Shown in pieces: positions 29,679 to 41,578 of a stretch of 64,000 nucleotides of DNA (its first letter is position 1; each line of letters starts with the position of its first letter). The notes under the pieces are model-generated. The model saw only the letters and a program-made list of their open reading frames with translations. It did no database searches and was not told where the DNA came from. Made by a program: the position numbers and the translations under genes. The stretch lies in the NCBI RefSeq assembly GCF_900187985.1, contig NZ_FZOA01000001.1, positions 124,001 to 188,000 of the forward strand, in the 5' to 3' direction. This DNA is from Methylobacillus rhizosphaerae. GTDB taxonomy: Bacteria > Pseudomonadota > Gammaproteobacteria > Burkholderiales > Methylophilaceae.

Positions 29679-29758
29679 AATAGTCAAGCTTTATGCCTGC
29701 GGCAGGGTCGTGGGCGCCACTTTGAATAATCAACCTTTTTCAGGATTCGGGAGTTTTT
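29679..29758 (+). promoter_or_regulatory. trp leader region with alternative pairings
   Basis: Contains GCGCCAC (29714-29720), complementary to the Trp-codon segment of trpL, a five-T run (29736-29740), and TTCAGGATT (29739-29747), complementary over 9 bases to 29639-29647 in the leader. The trpE ribosome site GGGAG lies at 29749-29753, right after this last segment, so leader folding could block trpE translation as well as transcription. Confidence 0.55.
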
Positions 29759-31249
29759 ATGCTGCAAACCATCAGTCAACAGGATTTTGACGCTCTGGCA
29801 GGCCAGGGCTATAACCGCATTCCATTGGTTGTCGAGACATTTGCTGATCTCGATACGCCATTGTCGCTTTATCTCAAATTGGCTAATCAGCCATTTTCCT
29901 ATCTGCTTGAGTCCGTACAAGGCGGCGAGCGTTTTGGTCGCTATTCCATTATCGGGCTGCCTGCCCATACCCGCATTGAAGCACGAGGGGCTGTTATCCA
30001 GGTTCTGGCGCATGGGCAGGTGGTCGAAGAAACCAGTGCCGTCAATCCGCTGGATTTTATCCAGTCATATCAGGCCCGGTTCCGTATCCCTCCGTATCAG
30101 GGATTGCCGCGGTTTACCGGCGGGCTGGCAGGGTACTTCGGTTACGACACCATACGCTATATTGAGCGACGCCTGGCAGGTAACAGCAAGCCGGATGAGC
30201 TGGGTGTGCCGGATATTCTCCTGATGGTGTCGGAAGAGCTGGCTGTGGTGGATAACCTGTCTGGCAAGCTCTATTTCATTGTCTATGCCGATCCTGCCTT
30301 GCCAGATGCATATCAGCAGAGCATCCAGCGCCTGCACGCGCTGGTCCAGCGTCTGCGTCAGCCCGTTGCGATCCCGCATGTGGCTGCGACTACCGCGACA
30401 GAAACACACTCCGAGTTCGGTGAGGCAGCTTTCAAGGATGCAGTTGCCAAGTCAAAGCGCTATATTTTTGATGGCGACATCATGCAGGTAGTGCTCTCGC
30501 AGCGCATGGCGAAGCCATTTTCTGAAGACCCTCTGTCTTTGTATCGTGCCCTGCGCAGCCTTAACCCTTCGCCTTATATGTTTTATTACGATATGGGCGA
30601 TCATCATGTGGTGGGAGCATCGCCGGAGATTCTGGTACGTCTTGAGGATGATATCGTCACTTCACGACCGATTGCCGGTACGCGTCCGCGTGGCAAGACG
30701 CGCGAAGAGGATCTGGCTCTTGCGGAGGAACTGCTGGCTGATCCCAAGGAAATTGCCGAGCATGTGCAGTTGATGGATCTGGGACGTAATGATGTAGGGC
30801 GTGTCGCGCAAGTAGGCAGTGTGCACGTGACAGACAACATGATGATAGAGCGCTATTCTCATGTGATGCATATTGTTTCCAATGTGGAAGGCAAGTTGAA
30901 ACCCGGCTTGCATGCCATTGATGTACTCAAGGCTGCGTTTCCTGCAGGTACGCTCAGTGGCGCACCCAAGGTGCGAGCCATGGAAATCATTGACGAATTG
31001 GAGCCCAGCAAACGCGGTATCTATGGCGGTGCTGTAGGGTATCTCGGTTTCAACGGGGACATGGATCTGGCAATTGCCATTCGCACTGGCGTTATCAAGG
31101 ATGGCATGCTGTATTCCCAGGCGGGTGCTGGCATTGTGGCGGATTCCGTACCTGAAAGTGAATGGACGGAAACCCAGAACAAGGCCAGGGCAGTGCTGCG
31201 CGCTGCCGAGATTGTCCAGGCAGGGTTGGACAACAAGTTGTCGTCATGA
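29759..31249 (+). CDS. trpE: Anthranilate synthase component I
   Basis: TrpE (496 aa) converts chorismate and ammonia to anthranilate. The tryptophan feedback-inhibition motif LLES is intact at 49-52, and the chorismate-binding domain carries [25 protein letters not shown] and the C-terminal [15 protein letters not shown]. Length is normal. It is preceded by the leader peptide and followed after 85 bases by trpG. Confidence 0.98.
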   Translation: MLQTISQQDFDALAGQGYNRIPLVVETFADLDTPLSLYLKLANQPFSYLLESVQGGERFGRYSIIGLPAHTRIEARGAVIQVLAHGQVVEETSAVNPLDFIQSYQARFRIPPYQGLPRFTGGLAGYFGYDTIRYIERRLAGNSKPDELGVPDILLMVSEELAVVDNLSGKLYFIVYADPALPDAYQQSIQRLHALVQRLRQPVAIPHVAATTATETHSEFGEAAFKDAVAKSKRYIFDGDIMQVVLSQRMAKPFSEDPLSLYRALRSLNPSPYMFYYDMGDHHVVGASPEILVRLEDDIVTSRPIAGTRPRGKTREEDLALAEELLADPKEIAEHVQLMDLGRNDVGRVAQVGSVHVTDNMMIERYSHVMHIVSNVEGKLKPGLHAIDVLKAAFPAGTLSGAPKVRAMEIIDELEPSKRGIYGGAVGYLGFNGDMDLAIAIRTGVIKDGMLYSQAGAGIVADSVPESEWTETQNKARAVLRAAEIVQAGLDNKLSS

Positions 31250-31334
31250 CCGTGATGAATTCGCGGCCCGTTTCACGCCAGACCAACAGGGATAAGTGAA
31301 GCGCGGCTGACTCAAGCGATGAAGGAACCATATT

Positions 31335-31901
31335 ATGCTGTTAATGCTGGATAACTACGATTCGTTTACCTACAACCTCGTGCAATATCTTGGTGAGCTT
31401 GGACAGGATGTGCAGGTATATCGCAACGATGAAATCGACCTTGCGCGCGTAGCCGAGCTTAATCCCCGGCACATTGTCATTTCCCCTGGGCCATGCACAC
31501 CGAGCGAGGCTGGTATTTCCGTGCCACTGATCCATGAGTTTGCCGGTAAGATTCCCATGCTGGGCGTGTGCCTGGGTCACCAGAGTATCGGCCAGGCCTT
31601 TGGCGGCAGAATTGTGCATGCCAAGCAACTCATGCATGGCAAGACCTCGGAAATTCATCATGCAGATGCCGGTGTATTCAAGGGGCTACCCAATCCATAC
31701 ACGGCAACGCGCTACCACTCTTTGGTCATTGAGCGTGAAACTATCCCGGATTGCCTGGAAATCACCGCCTGGACCGAAGATGGCGAAATCATGGGTGTGC
31801 GGCACAAAACCCTGCCGATCGAGGGCGTGCAGTTCCACCCTGAGTCTATCCTGACCCAGTATGGCCATGAGTTGCTGAATAATTTCCTGAAAGCCTATTG
31901 A
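31335..31901 (+). CDS. trpG: Anthranilate synthase glutamine amidotransferase component II
   Basis: TrpG (188 aa) supplies ammonia from glutamine to TrpE. The class I amidotransferase triad is present: C79 in [11 protein letters not shown]168 and E170 in VQFHPES. In many bacteria this subunit also serves p-aminobenzoate synthase; no pabA is in the window. Its stop overlaps the trpD ATG (TGATG). Confidence 0.97.
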   Translation: MLLMLDNYDSFTYNLVQYLGELGQDVQVYRNDEIDLARVAELNPRHIVISPGPCTPSEAGISVPLIHEFAGKIPMLGVCLGHQSIGQAFGGRIVHAKQLMHGKTSEIHHADAGVFKGLPNPYTATRYHSLVIERETIPDCLEITAWTEDGEIMGVRHKTLPIEGVQFHPESILTQYGHELLNNFLKAY

Positions 31902-32926
31902 TGAGTATTACTGCCAAAGCTGCTCTGCAGAAACTGATCGACCATGTGGATTTCAGCCATGAGGAAATGCTGGATGTGATGCAGCAGATCATGGGCGGGA
32001 CATTCACTCCCATCCAGATTGCAGGCTTCCTTGCCGGCTTGCGCGTCAAGGGTGAAACCGTCGTCGAGATTGCCGCTGCCGCACAGGTGATGCGTGAGCT
32101 GTCGAGCAAGGTAGAGATTGCCGATACCCGACACCTGATCGATACCTGTGGCACTGGTGGTGCGCCCAACAAAGCATTCAATGTGTCGACGGCTTCTGCT
32201 TTTGTCGCTGCCGGTGCTGGTGCGAGAATTGCCAAGCATGGCGGCAGGGCGGCATCTTCCAAGAGTGGCTCTGCTGATGTGCTGGAGGCGCTGGGCGTAA
32301 ATATCGGCCTGACGCCGGAACAAGTAGCACGCTGCGTGGATGAGGCCGGTATCGGTTTCATGTTTGCGCCCAATCATCATGCGGCGATGAAACATGCTGC
32401 GCCTGTGCGTCGTGAGCTGGGCGTACGCACCATGTTCAACCTGCTGGGCCCGATGACCAACCCGGCCGGGGCAAAAAGGCAGGTCATGGGTGTATTTCAC
32501 CGCGACCTGGTCAGCCTGCTGGCGCATACCCTGAAACAGCTGGGCAGCGAGCACGTGATGGTGGTGCACAGCGCGGACGAAATGGATGAAATCTCCTTTG
32601 CCGCAGATACCTATGTTGCCGAACTCAAGGATGGGGAAGTGCGTGAATACACGCTGAACCCGACCCAGTTCGGCATGCCTTTGCATGATATCAACAGCAT
32701 CCATGTGGAAAGTGCGCAGCACTCCAGCGAAATTATCCTGGGCGTCCTGCGTGGCGAAACCGGTCCGGCGCGGGATATTGTATTGCTGAACGCCGGGGCA
32801 GCAATTTACGTTGCTGGCCTGGCGCAGGATTTACAGGCAGGCATTGCCCAGGCAGCATCTTCCCTGGATTCCGGCGCGGCATTGGCTAAGCTGGAGCAAT
32901 TGAAAGCACTGAGCCAGGCATCATGA
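31901..32926 (+). CDS. trpD: Anthranilate phosphoribosyltransferase
   Basis: TrpD (341 aa) transfers phosphoribose from PRPP to anthranilate. The family's pyrophosphate loop is seen in LIDTCGTGGAPNKAFNVST, then KHGGRAASSKSGSADVLEALG. ATG at 31901 overlaps the trpG stop; a TTG one codon earlier (31898) is possible but less likely. Its own stop overlaps the next start (CATGATG at 32923-32928). Confidence 0.97.
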   Translation: MSITAKAALQKLIDHVDFSHEEMLDVMQQIMGGTFTPIQIAGFLAGLRVKGETVVEIAAAAQVMRELSSKVEIADTRHLIDTCGTGGAPNKAFNVSTASAFVAAGAGARIAKHGGRAASSKSGSADVLEALGVNIGLTPEQVARCVDEAGIGFMFAPNHHAAMKHAAPVRRELGVRTMFNLLGPMTNPAGAKRQVMGVFHRDLVSLLAHTLKQLGSEHVMVVHSADEMDEISFAADTYVAELKDGEVREYTLNPTQFGMPLHDINSIHVESAQHSSEIILGVLRGETGPARDIVLLNAGAAIYVAGLAQDLQAGIAQAASSLDSGAALAKLEQLKALSQAS

Positions 32927-33384
32927 TGCGCCTGCTGCTGGTGGTCGTCATTGCGGTCACTTACACGCTCTACCATTTTGGCCATGAGGACAGTCCAGCC
33001 TCCTTGCCTGTCTCGGAACAGGCCTTGGTTTCTGCGCCGGCAGTTGCGGAAGCCAACCAGCGTATTGAAGAAGCTTTCCGTCAACACGAACATGATGTGG
33101 AGGTGCAGTCTCACGGTGTGGTAACTAAGGTGCTGCCGGATGATAATGATGGTACACGTCACCAGCGTTTTATCCTGACCCTGGATAATGGCATGACGGC
33201 GCTTGTTGCGCACAATATCGATCTCGCCCCCCGGCTTGAAGGGCTCAAGACAGGAGACGAGGTGGAGTTCAAGGGTGTTTATGAATGGAATGCCAAAGGC
33301 GGTGTCATACACTGGACCCATCATGACCCGCGCGGTCGCCATGCAGCAGGCTGGTTGCGCTATCACGGCAAACTCTATCAGTAA
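32923..33384 (+). CDS. DUF3465 family protein inside the trp operon
   Basis: A 153-residue protein with one N-terminal hydrophobic segment (about 3-19) that could be a signal peptide or anchor, a variable linker, and a C-terminal about 100-residue domain with SHGVVTKVLPDDNDGTRHQR, VAHNIDLAPRLEGLKTGDEV and VIHWTHHDPRGRHAAGWLRY. This matches DUF3465, a small predicted periplasmic OB-like domain often said to bind nucleic acid; function is unproven. It is translationally coupled to trpD and lies 24 bases before trpC. Nothing in it suggests a step in tryptophan synthesis. Confidence 0.82.
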   Translation: MMRLLLVVVIAVTYTLYHFGHEDSPASLPVSEQALVSAPAVAEANQRIEEAFRQHEHDVEVQSHGVVTKVLPDDNDGTRHQRFILTLDNGMTALVAHNIDLAPRLEGLKTGDEVEFKGVYEWNAKGGVIHWTHHDPRGRHAAGWLRYHGKLYQ

Positions 33385-33408
33385 TCAGAACGAAAGCGAT
33401 ACAGGGCA

Positions 33409-35851
<2,443 letters not shown>

Positions 35852-35876
35852 ATTGCCCGATCCTTTAACAATATCA

Positions 35877-35908
35877 AAAGTGCTGTCAGTGCATACTGCC
35901 AGCACTTT
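35877..35908 (-). terminator. Intrinsic terminator of mrcA
   Basis: A 9-bp outer stem (AAAGTGCTG / CAGCACTTT), one mismatch and a 4-bp inner stem (CAGT / ACTG) close a GCAT loop. On the minus strand it is followed by TTTTGATATT, 16 bases beyond the mrcA stop. Confidence 0.75.
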
Positions 35909-35923
35909 GTTTAAAACATATGT

Positions 35924-38296
35924 TTAAAACAATTGGTCGGGCCCTTGTGGCGCACTATCCTTCTTTTCCATGGGGACAGTTGCGCCATGTCCGGGAATCG
36001 GGAAGCCAGGAATGATGGAGAATGCGGGCTCTTCCGGTTCTGGCGGTGGAAATTCCTGATAGAAGTATTCCACAACGCCGCTATCATCCGTGCTGCGCAT
36101 TCCTGTTTCTGGATTGATGCGGATGGCACTGATTCCGTCAGGCATCGTTGGCGTGACATTCGGCGTGCCTTTCAGCGCAGAGCTCATGTAATCAACCCAG
36201 ATGGGCAGCGCAGCTTTGCCGCCGGTTTCCAGGCTGCCTAGCGATTTAGGTTTGTCGTAACCCATCCAGGCAATTGCTACTTGCTTGGGATTGTAACCAG
36301 CAAACCAGGCATCGATCTGGTTGTTGGTGGTCCCTGTTTTGCCTGCCAGGTCGGAGCGTCCCAGCGCGCGAGCCTTGCTTGCGGTACCAATTCGCACCAC
36401 ATCACGCAGCATGGAATTCATGATGAAGGCATTGCGACCATCAATGACACGCGGCGCGCCTTGCCCTGCCAATAGCGGTTTGGATTGCTCCACGACCTTG
36501 CCGCGCGGGTCTACAACCTTATCGATGATGTATGGTTTGACCCTATAGCCGCCGTTGGCGAATACCGCATATGCTCCTGCCATCTGCCATGCGGTGACTG
36601 AACCTGAGCCCAGTGCCATGGCAAGGTAAGGAGGGTGATCCTTGGGAGAGAAGCCAAAGCGGGTGATATAGTCCTGGGCGTAATTGACGCCAATACCTTC
36701 GAGAATACGGATGGACACCATATTCTTGGACTTGGTCAAGGCAGTGCGCACGCGCATTGGGCCATCATATTTCCTGTCGTAATTCTTGGGTTGCCAGGAT
36801 GAACCACTCCCGGTTTCACGTGCGGAAATTGAAATGGGTTCATCCTCGATCATGGTGGCAGGGGTGAAGCCTTTCTCCAGCGAAGCAGAGTAAATGAAGG
36901 GCTTGAAGCTGGAGCCGGGTTGACGCCAGGCCTGGGTGACATGGTTGAACTTGTTGCGGTTGAAGTCAAAACCGCCAACCAATGCACGTACCGCTCCATT
37001 TTCCGTGTCCAGGGAAACCAGTGCCGCTTCTGCCTGAGGCAGCTGCACAATATGCCAGGCATCTTTCTGACGCATGATGCGGATCACGGCACCCGGTTTG
37101 ATGGTGCGCTTGGCAGCATCCTTGTCATTCAGTTGTTTTTTGACAAAAGCCAGCCCATCGCCGCTGATTTCGATATTGTTGCCATCCTTGGAATATACGC
37201 TGACAGCCTTGGGTGAGGCATCCGTGACCACGGCGGGCACCATGCCCTGGAACGTTTCGAGGGCATCCAGTGCATTGTCCAGCCAGGTGCCATTGCCTGT
37301 GGGGTTTGCGCCTGGGGTCACGGTCTTTTCCGGGCCGCGATAGCCGTGGCGGCGGTCATAATCAATAATGCCCTGCAGGATAGCCCGGTTGGCCGCTTCC
37401 TGGTCGCTTTTGCGGATAGTGGTATAAATCTTCAATCCGCTGCTGTAGATATCATTTTTGTAACGCTCATACATGGCCTGGCGCACGATTTCAGCCACAT
37501 AATCTGCTGAAAGCTCACGTATCTTGCGGGACTGGCGCAAATGATGAGGCTCGTTATAGGCGGCATCATATTGTTTCTGGTCAATGAAATGCAGTTCTTT
37601 CATCCGGCGCAAGACATAATGTTGTCGCGCTTCGGATCGCTTGATATTGGCAAACGGGTTGTAGCGTGAAGGGGCTTTGGGCAAGCCTGCCAGCATGGCT
37701 GCCTCGGCAATGCTCAGTTCATTCAGGGGCTTGCCGTAATATACCTGGGATGCCGCAGCAAAGCCGTAGGAGCGGTGACCGAGGTAAATCTGGTTGATAT
37801 ACAGTTCCAGGATTTGATCCTTGGTCAGGCTGTGCTCGATCTTGATCGAAAGCAGGGCCTCACTCAGTTTGCGGGTGGCAGTTTTTTCGCGGGAAAGGAA
37901 AAAGTTACGCGCTACCTGCATGGTGATGGTGCTGGCGCCTTCCTTGAAACTGCCGGAAATGACATTGGATACGGCTGCCCGCAGGATGCCCAGTGTATCA
38001 ATACCGCCGTGCTGGTAGAAGCGTTCATCTTCTGCAGCCAGAATAGCCTGTTTGAGGATGGTCGGGGTGTCGTTGATGCTGATAAAGGCACGGCGCTCTT
38101 CGCCAAACTCGCCGATCAGGTAGCCATCGGCGGAATAAACGCGCATCGGCACCTTGGGTTTGTAATCGGTGAGTGCATCCAGGGAAGGGAGCTCAGGGTA
38201 GATCAATGTGGCAGCCAGTGCTACCAGCGCAGTTGCCACCAGACCGAGGATAATGCCGGTCAGGATCAGGAACTGCCACCATTTTTTAGGGAGCAT
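35924..38296 (-). CDS. mrcA: Class A penicillin-binding protein 1A
   Basis: A 790-residue bifunctional peptidoglycan synthase. After a membrane anchor (about 8-30) comes the glycosyltransferase domain with catalytic E89 in AAEDERFYQHGG, GASTITMQVARNFFLS and the downstream QILELYINQIYLG. An OB-like insert (about 320-425) follows, then the transpeptidase domain with SSFK at 462-465, SKN in LTKSKNMVS and KTGT in LAGKTGTTNNQID. A polar, proline- and glutamate-rich tail ends the protein. It is divergent from aroK, with the pil genes that often lie between absent. Confidence 0.97.
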   Translation of the reverse strand: MLPKKWWQFLILTGIILGLVATALVALAATLIYPELPSLDALTDYKPKVPMRVYSADGYLIGEFGEERRAFISINDTPTILKQAILAAEDERFYQHGGIDTLGILRAAVSNVISGSFKEGASTITMQVARNFFLSREKTATRKLSEALLSIKIEHSLTKDQILELYINQIYLGHRSYGFAAASQVYYGKPLNELSIAEAAMLAGLPKAPSRYNPFANIKRSEARQHYVLRRMKELHFIDQKQYDAAYNEPHHLRQSRKIRELSADYVAEIVRQAMYERYKNDIYSSGLKIYTTIRKSDQEAANRAILQGIIDYDRRHGYRGPEKTVTPGANPTGNGTWLDNALDALETFQGMVPAVVTDASPKAVSVYSKDGNNIEISGDGLAFVKKQLNDKDAAKRTIKPGAVIRIMRQKDAWHIVQLPQAEAALVSLDTENGAVRALVGGFDFNRNKFNHVTQAWRQPGSSFKPFIYSASLEKGFTPATMIEDEPISISARETGSGSSWQPKNYDRKYDGPMRVRTALTKSKNMVSIRILEGIGVNYAQDYITRFGFSPKDHPPYLAMALGSGSVTAWQMAGAYAVFANGGYRVKPYIIDKVVDPRGKVVEQSKPLLAGQGAPRVIDGRNAFIMNSMLRDVVRIGTASKARALGRSDLAGKTGTTNNQIDAWFAGYNPKQVAIAWMGYDKPKSLGSLETGGKAALPIWVDYMSSALKGTPNVTPTMPDGISAIRINPETGMRSTDDSGVVEYFYQEFPPPEPEEPAFSIIPGFPIPGHGATVPMEKKDSAPQGPDQLF

Positions 38297-38613
38297 TGAT
38301 AGAGTTCAGTATTTGGTAACAGACGACAGTATTATAAGTGTCATTGACGGGATTTTAAAAACAATTAATCAGTTCGGCATGCTGGCAGGCTGGCTGGTAC
38401 CCGCAATAATGACGGTGCGAGCGCAGTAAAATACCGGGATTTCATGCATCACATCACGCAGCCGGGATGCTGCCAATCAGCAAGATGAAGCGGCATGGTT
38501 GCGCACGCATCATTGTCGGCATTATGCAGAAAAATGCAGCATTGCCTTCGTCATATCTGACAGCCAGGCCAGATTCCCTTAAAATGCACGCTTGCGTATG
38601 GCGGGCGTTTTTT
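38297..38613. other. Intergenic region between mrcA and aroK with two promoters
   Basis: No gene is seen in these 317 bases. mrcA (minus): TATAAT at 38336-38331 with TTTAAA at 38359-38354, 17-base spacing. aroK (plus): CTGACA at 38557-38562, 17-base spacing and TAAAAT at 38580-38585, starting about 22 bases before the aroK ATG. The middle has no readable structure. In Pseudomonas, Neisseria and others pilMNOPQ occupy this position. Confidence 0.65.
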
Positions 38614-39126
38614 ATGGCAACGAATATTATCTTTGTAGGCTTGATGGGGGCGGGAAAGACCACCATAGGCCGCATTATTGCCAAGCATCTTCATAAAACC
38701 TTTTATGACAGCGATCATGAAATCGAGCGTCGTACAGGAGTCAGCATCCCGGTGATTTTTGAACTGGAGAAAGAGGATGGTTTTCGCAGGCGCGAGGCTT
38801 CGGTGATAGAAGAGTTGTGCCAGATGCAGGATATCGTATTGGCAACAGGCGGCGGTGCCGTATTGCTGCCGGAGAGCCGTCAGCAGCTCAAGGAGCATGG
38901 TGTAGTGATCTACCTGCGTGCCAGTGTGCATGAACTCTGGCTGCGCACCCGGAATGACAAGAACCGTCCTTTGCTGCAAAGCGAGAACCCGCGTAGGAAA
39001 CTGGAGCAATTGTTTGCGCAGCGTGATCCCTTGTATCGAGAAGTAGCTTCCATTATTGTGGATACCGGTGGGCAGCCAGTGAGCGCCATCGTGCATCAGA
39101 TTGAACAGAAACTGACAGACTTATAA
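38614..39126 (+). CDS. aroK: Shikimate kinase
   Basis: AroK (170 aa) phosphorylates shikimate. The Walker A motif is GLMGAGKTT at 9-17, followed by [11 protein letters not shown] (shikimate binding), [19 protein letters not shown] and the lid [11 protein letters not shown]. The open frame starts 49 codons earlier, but the ATG at 38614 gives the family N-terminus [15 protein letters not shown] and is 22 bases from a predicted transcription start. aroB begins 3 bases after the stop. Confidence 0.97.
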   Translation: MATNIIFVGLMGAGKTTIGRIIAKHLHKTFYDSDHEIERRTGVSIPVIFELEKEDGFRRREASVIEELCQMQDIVLATGGGAVLLPESRQQLKEHGVVIYLRASVHELWLRTRNDKNRPLLQSENPRRKLEQLFAQRDPLYREVASIIVDTGGQPVSAIVHQIEQKLTDL

Positions 39127-39129
39127 ATT

Positions 39130-40209
39130 ATGCAGACATTACACGTAGATTTGGGCGAGCGTTCCTATCCTATTCATATCGGTCGCGGGCTGCTCAACCA
39201 GCCGGAATTGATATTGCCGCATCTGAAGCGCAAACAAGTCGCTATTGTCACCAATACCACGGTCGCGCCCTTGTACCTGGAAAAACTGGCGCAACCACTG
39301 CGTGATGCCGGCGTCAAGGTCATTCCCATCATTCTGCCGGATGGTGAGGCTTATAAGAATAGTGCCACGCTGAACCTGATTTACGATGCATTGCTGGAGA
39401 ACCGCTGCGAGCGCAGCACCACAGTGATTGCCCTGGGTGGTGGCGTGATTGGCGACCTGACCGGCTATGCTGCTGCGACTTACTTGCGCGGTGTGCCTTT
39501 TATCCAGGTGCCTACCACACTACTGTCACAAGTGGATTCCTCAGTGGGGGGTAAGACCGGCATCAACCATCCCCTGGGCAAGAACATGATAGGAGCGTTC
39601 TATCAGCCGCAGGTGGTACTGGCAGATATAGATACTTTATCCACCCTGCCCGAGCGTGAACTGTCCGCAGGCCTGGCGGAAGTCATCAAGTATGGCTTGA
39701 TCCGTGACGAGCCATTCTTCGCCTGGCAGGAATCCAATATGCAGAAATTGCTGGCGCTGGATACCGAGGCAATGAGTTATGCCATTTACCGTTCCTGTGA
39801 AAACAAGGCCGAAGTAGTAGCCGCCGATGAACGTGAATCCGGCGAACGGGCGTTGCTCAACCTGGGTCATACCTTTGGTCATGCCATAGAAAACGCCATG
39901 GGATATGGTGTTTGGCTCCATGGCGAGGCAGTGGCTGCGGGCACCATGTTGGCTGCCGACCTTTCCCGTCGTCTGGGATGGTTGAGTGATGATGACATCA
40001 AGCGCATTGTCGCCATCTTCACGGAAGCCAGGTTGCCAGTGCATGCACCTGCCTTGGGGGTAGAGCGTTATCTTGACCTCATGGGGCTGGATAAGAAAGT
40101 CGTGGATGGCCAGATTCGCCTGGTCTTGCAGCAGGGCATAGGAAAATCACTGGTTAGCAGTGAATATGATGCCCAGTTGCTCAGGGAAACCCTGGCTATC
40201 GCCGCATGA
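39130..40209 (+). CDS. aroB: 3-dehydroquinate synthase
   Basis: AroB (359 aa) makes dehydroquinate from DAHP using NAD and a divalent metal. Family motifs: [20 protein letters not shown] (98-117), [30 protein letters not shown] and the metal histidines in [10 protein letters not shown] and WLHGEAVA. The start is 3 bases after aroK and the end overlaps dgt by 4 bases (ATGA), so all three are coupled. Confidence 0.98.
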   Translation: MQTLHVDLGERSYPIHIGRGLLNQPELILPHLKRKQVAIVTNTTVAPLYLEKLAQPLRDAGVKVIPIILPDGEAYKNSATLNLIYDALLENRCERSTTVIALGGGVIGDLTGYAAATYLRGVPFIQVPTTLLSQVDSSVGGKTGINHPLGKNMIGAFYQPQVVLADIDTLSTLPERELSAGLAEVIKYGLIRDEPFFAWQESNMQKLLALDTEAMSYAIYRSCENKAEVVAADERESGERALLNLGHTFGHAIENAMGYGVWLHGEAVAAGTMLAADLSRRLGWLSDDDIKRIVAIFTEARLPVHAPALGVERYLDLMGLDKKVVDGQIRLVLQQGIGKSLVSSEYDAQLLRETLAIAA

Positions 40210-41324
40210 TAGCGCTCGCTCCCTACGCAGCAAACCCAGCCCTGACGCGAGGGCGCCAGCATCCGGAAGCTGCACCGGCTACGCGCAACCACTTCCAGCG
40301 CGACCGTGACCGTATCATCCACTCCGGCGCGTTTCGGCGCCTGGAATACAAGACCCAGGTATTCATCAATCATGAAGGCGACCTGTTTCGCACCCGCCTG
40401 ACTCACAGTCTGGAAGTGGCGCAGATTGGTCGCGCCATTGCGCGCAACCTCAACCTGCACGAAGACCTGATTGAAGCCGTGGCATTGGCCCATGATCTGG
40501 GACATACCCCGTTCGGCCACGCCGGGCAGGATGAACTTAATGAATGCATGCGCGAATTCGGCGGGTTTGAGCATAACCTGCAGTCCCTGCGGGTGGTGGA
40601 TCACTTGGAACAACGTTATGCCGAGTTTGATGGCCTCAACCTGACCTACGAAGTACGCGAAGGCATACTCAAGCATTGTTCCTGGCCCAATGCCCGTCTG
40701 CTGGGTGAACTAGGCGAGCGCTTCCTCAACAAGCAGCAGCCATCGCTGGAAGCGCAGGTGACCAATCTTGCAGATGAAATCGCCTATAACAATCATGATG
40801 TGGATGATGGCCTGCGTTCAGGCCTCATCACCATGGAGCAGCTTGCAGAAGTGCAACTGTTTGCCGAACAGTTCGCGTTGGTGCAGCATCAATACCCAGC
40901 GCTGACCGGCCGCCGTATGATCCATGAAACCGTGCGCCGCATGATACATATATTAGTGACGGATCTGTGTGAGCAAAGCAGCCGCAATATAGCGGAACAC
41001 GCGCCGCAAACTCTGGACGATGTGCGCAACCTGCCGCCCCTGATCGGTTTCAGTCCGGCTATCGAGGCGCAGCAGCTTGAACTCAAGCGTTTCCTGCGCA
41101 CCAACCTCTACCGGCATTACCAGGTCAATCGCATGACCTCCAAGTCCAAGCGCGTTATTGCGGAATTGTTCCGTGCCTTTATCGCAGACCCCGGCCTGTT
41201 GCCGGATGAATACCAGGCGCAGGACAGTACCAAGCAGCCACGCATCATTGCAGACTATATTGCCGGCATGACAGACCGTTACGCCATCCGCGAGTATCAG
41301 CGTCTGTTCTCCATAGCTGAGTAA
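40206..41324 (+). CDS. dgt: Deoxyguanosinetriphosphate triphosphohydrolase-like protein
   Basis: An HD-domain hydrolase (372 aa) of the type 2 dGTPase subfamily that splits dNTPs into deoxynucleoside and triphosphate. The metal-binding residues are in [16 protein letters not shown] and the HD pair in [15 protein letters not shown]. The family's [24 protein letters not shown] appears at about 29-52. It follows aroB in many betaproteobacteria. A 43-base near-perfect inverted repeat covers its stop codon. Confidence 0.94.
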   Translation: MIALAPYAANPALTRGRQHPEAAPATRNHFQRDRDRIIHSGAFRRLEYKTQVFINHEGDLFRTRLTHSLEVAQIGRAIARNLNLHEDLIEAVALAHDLGHTPFGHAGQDELNECMREFGGFEHNLQSLRVVDHLEQRYAEFDGLNLTYEVREGILKHCSWPNARLLGELGERFLNKQQPSLEAQVTNLADEIAYNNHDVDDGLRSGLITMEQLAEVQLFAEQFALVQHQYPALTGRRMIHETVRRMIHILVTDLCEQSSRNIAEHAPQTLDDVRNLPPLIGFSPAIEAQQLELKRFLRTNLYRHYQVNRMTSKSKRVIAELFRAFIADPGLLPDEYQAQDSTKQPRIIADYIAGMTDRYAIREYQRLFSIAE

Positions 41325-41359
41325 CAACCTTAGCATTGAATGCTAAGTTGTTAACTCAG
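41317..41359. terminator. Long inverted repeat over the dgt stop codon
   Basis: Two 21-base arms (41317-41337 and 41339-41359) around one central base pair over about 20 bp with a single-base bulge on each side. There is no T run after it, so it may be a Rho-independent-like stop of low efficiency, an mRNA 3' end protector, or a protein site. Confidence 0.6.
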
Positions 41360-41397
41360 CAATACTTTCGTTCCTGAATCTGCCCTTTTCATCAAAA

Positions 41398-41419
41398 TGT
41401 GTTGCGTAATTGCAACACA
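41398..41419. repeat. Palindrome upstream of the porin
   Basis: TGTGTTGC, six bases, GCAACACA: a perfect 8-base inverted repeat with core TTGC-N6-GCAA, lying about 75 bases upstream of the predicted porin promoter. It may be an operator for a porin regulator; no regulator gene is adjacent. Confidence 0.5.
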
Positions 41420-41454
41420 AATCACCTTTTCCCCTGAAAAAACCACAAGAGCAC

Positions 41455-41509
41455 TTGCAGCTTGTGAATCGGCTTTGGCATACTGGGCACAACTTCTTCG
41501 AGAAGAAGT
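41455..41509 (+). promoter_or_regulatory. Porin promoter with a hairpin at the mRNA 5' end
   Basis: TTGCAG (41455-41460), 18 bases and CATACT (41479-41484) with an extended TGG form a promoter candidate. Transcription would begin near 41491, and ACTTCTTCGAGAAGAAGT (41492-41509, perfect 8-bp stem) would be the very 5' end of the mRNA, a place where hairpins protect abundant outer-membrane protein mRNAs from decay. Confidence 0.45.
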
Positions 41510-41578
41510 CAGTGCAGTACCCTTGAAGTGATGGAAACACATTACCAGGGGCTAACTAAAACGCATTAGGAGATATAC

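Noticed and set aside
31246-31299. A 17-codon frame ([17 protein letters not shown]) overlapping the trpE stop
   Set aside because: Coupling to trpE is possible, but there is no conserved signal or repeated codon; chance is enough to explain it.
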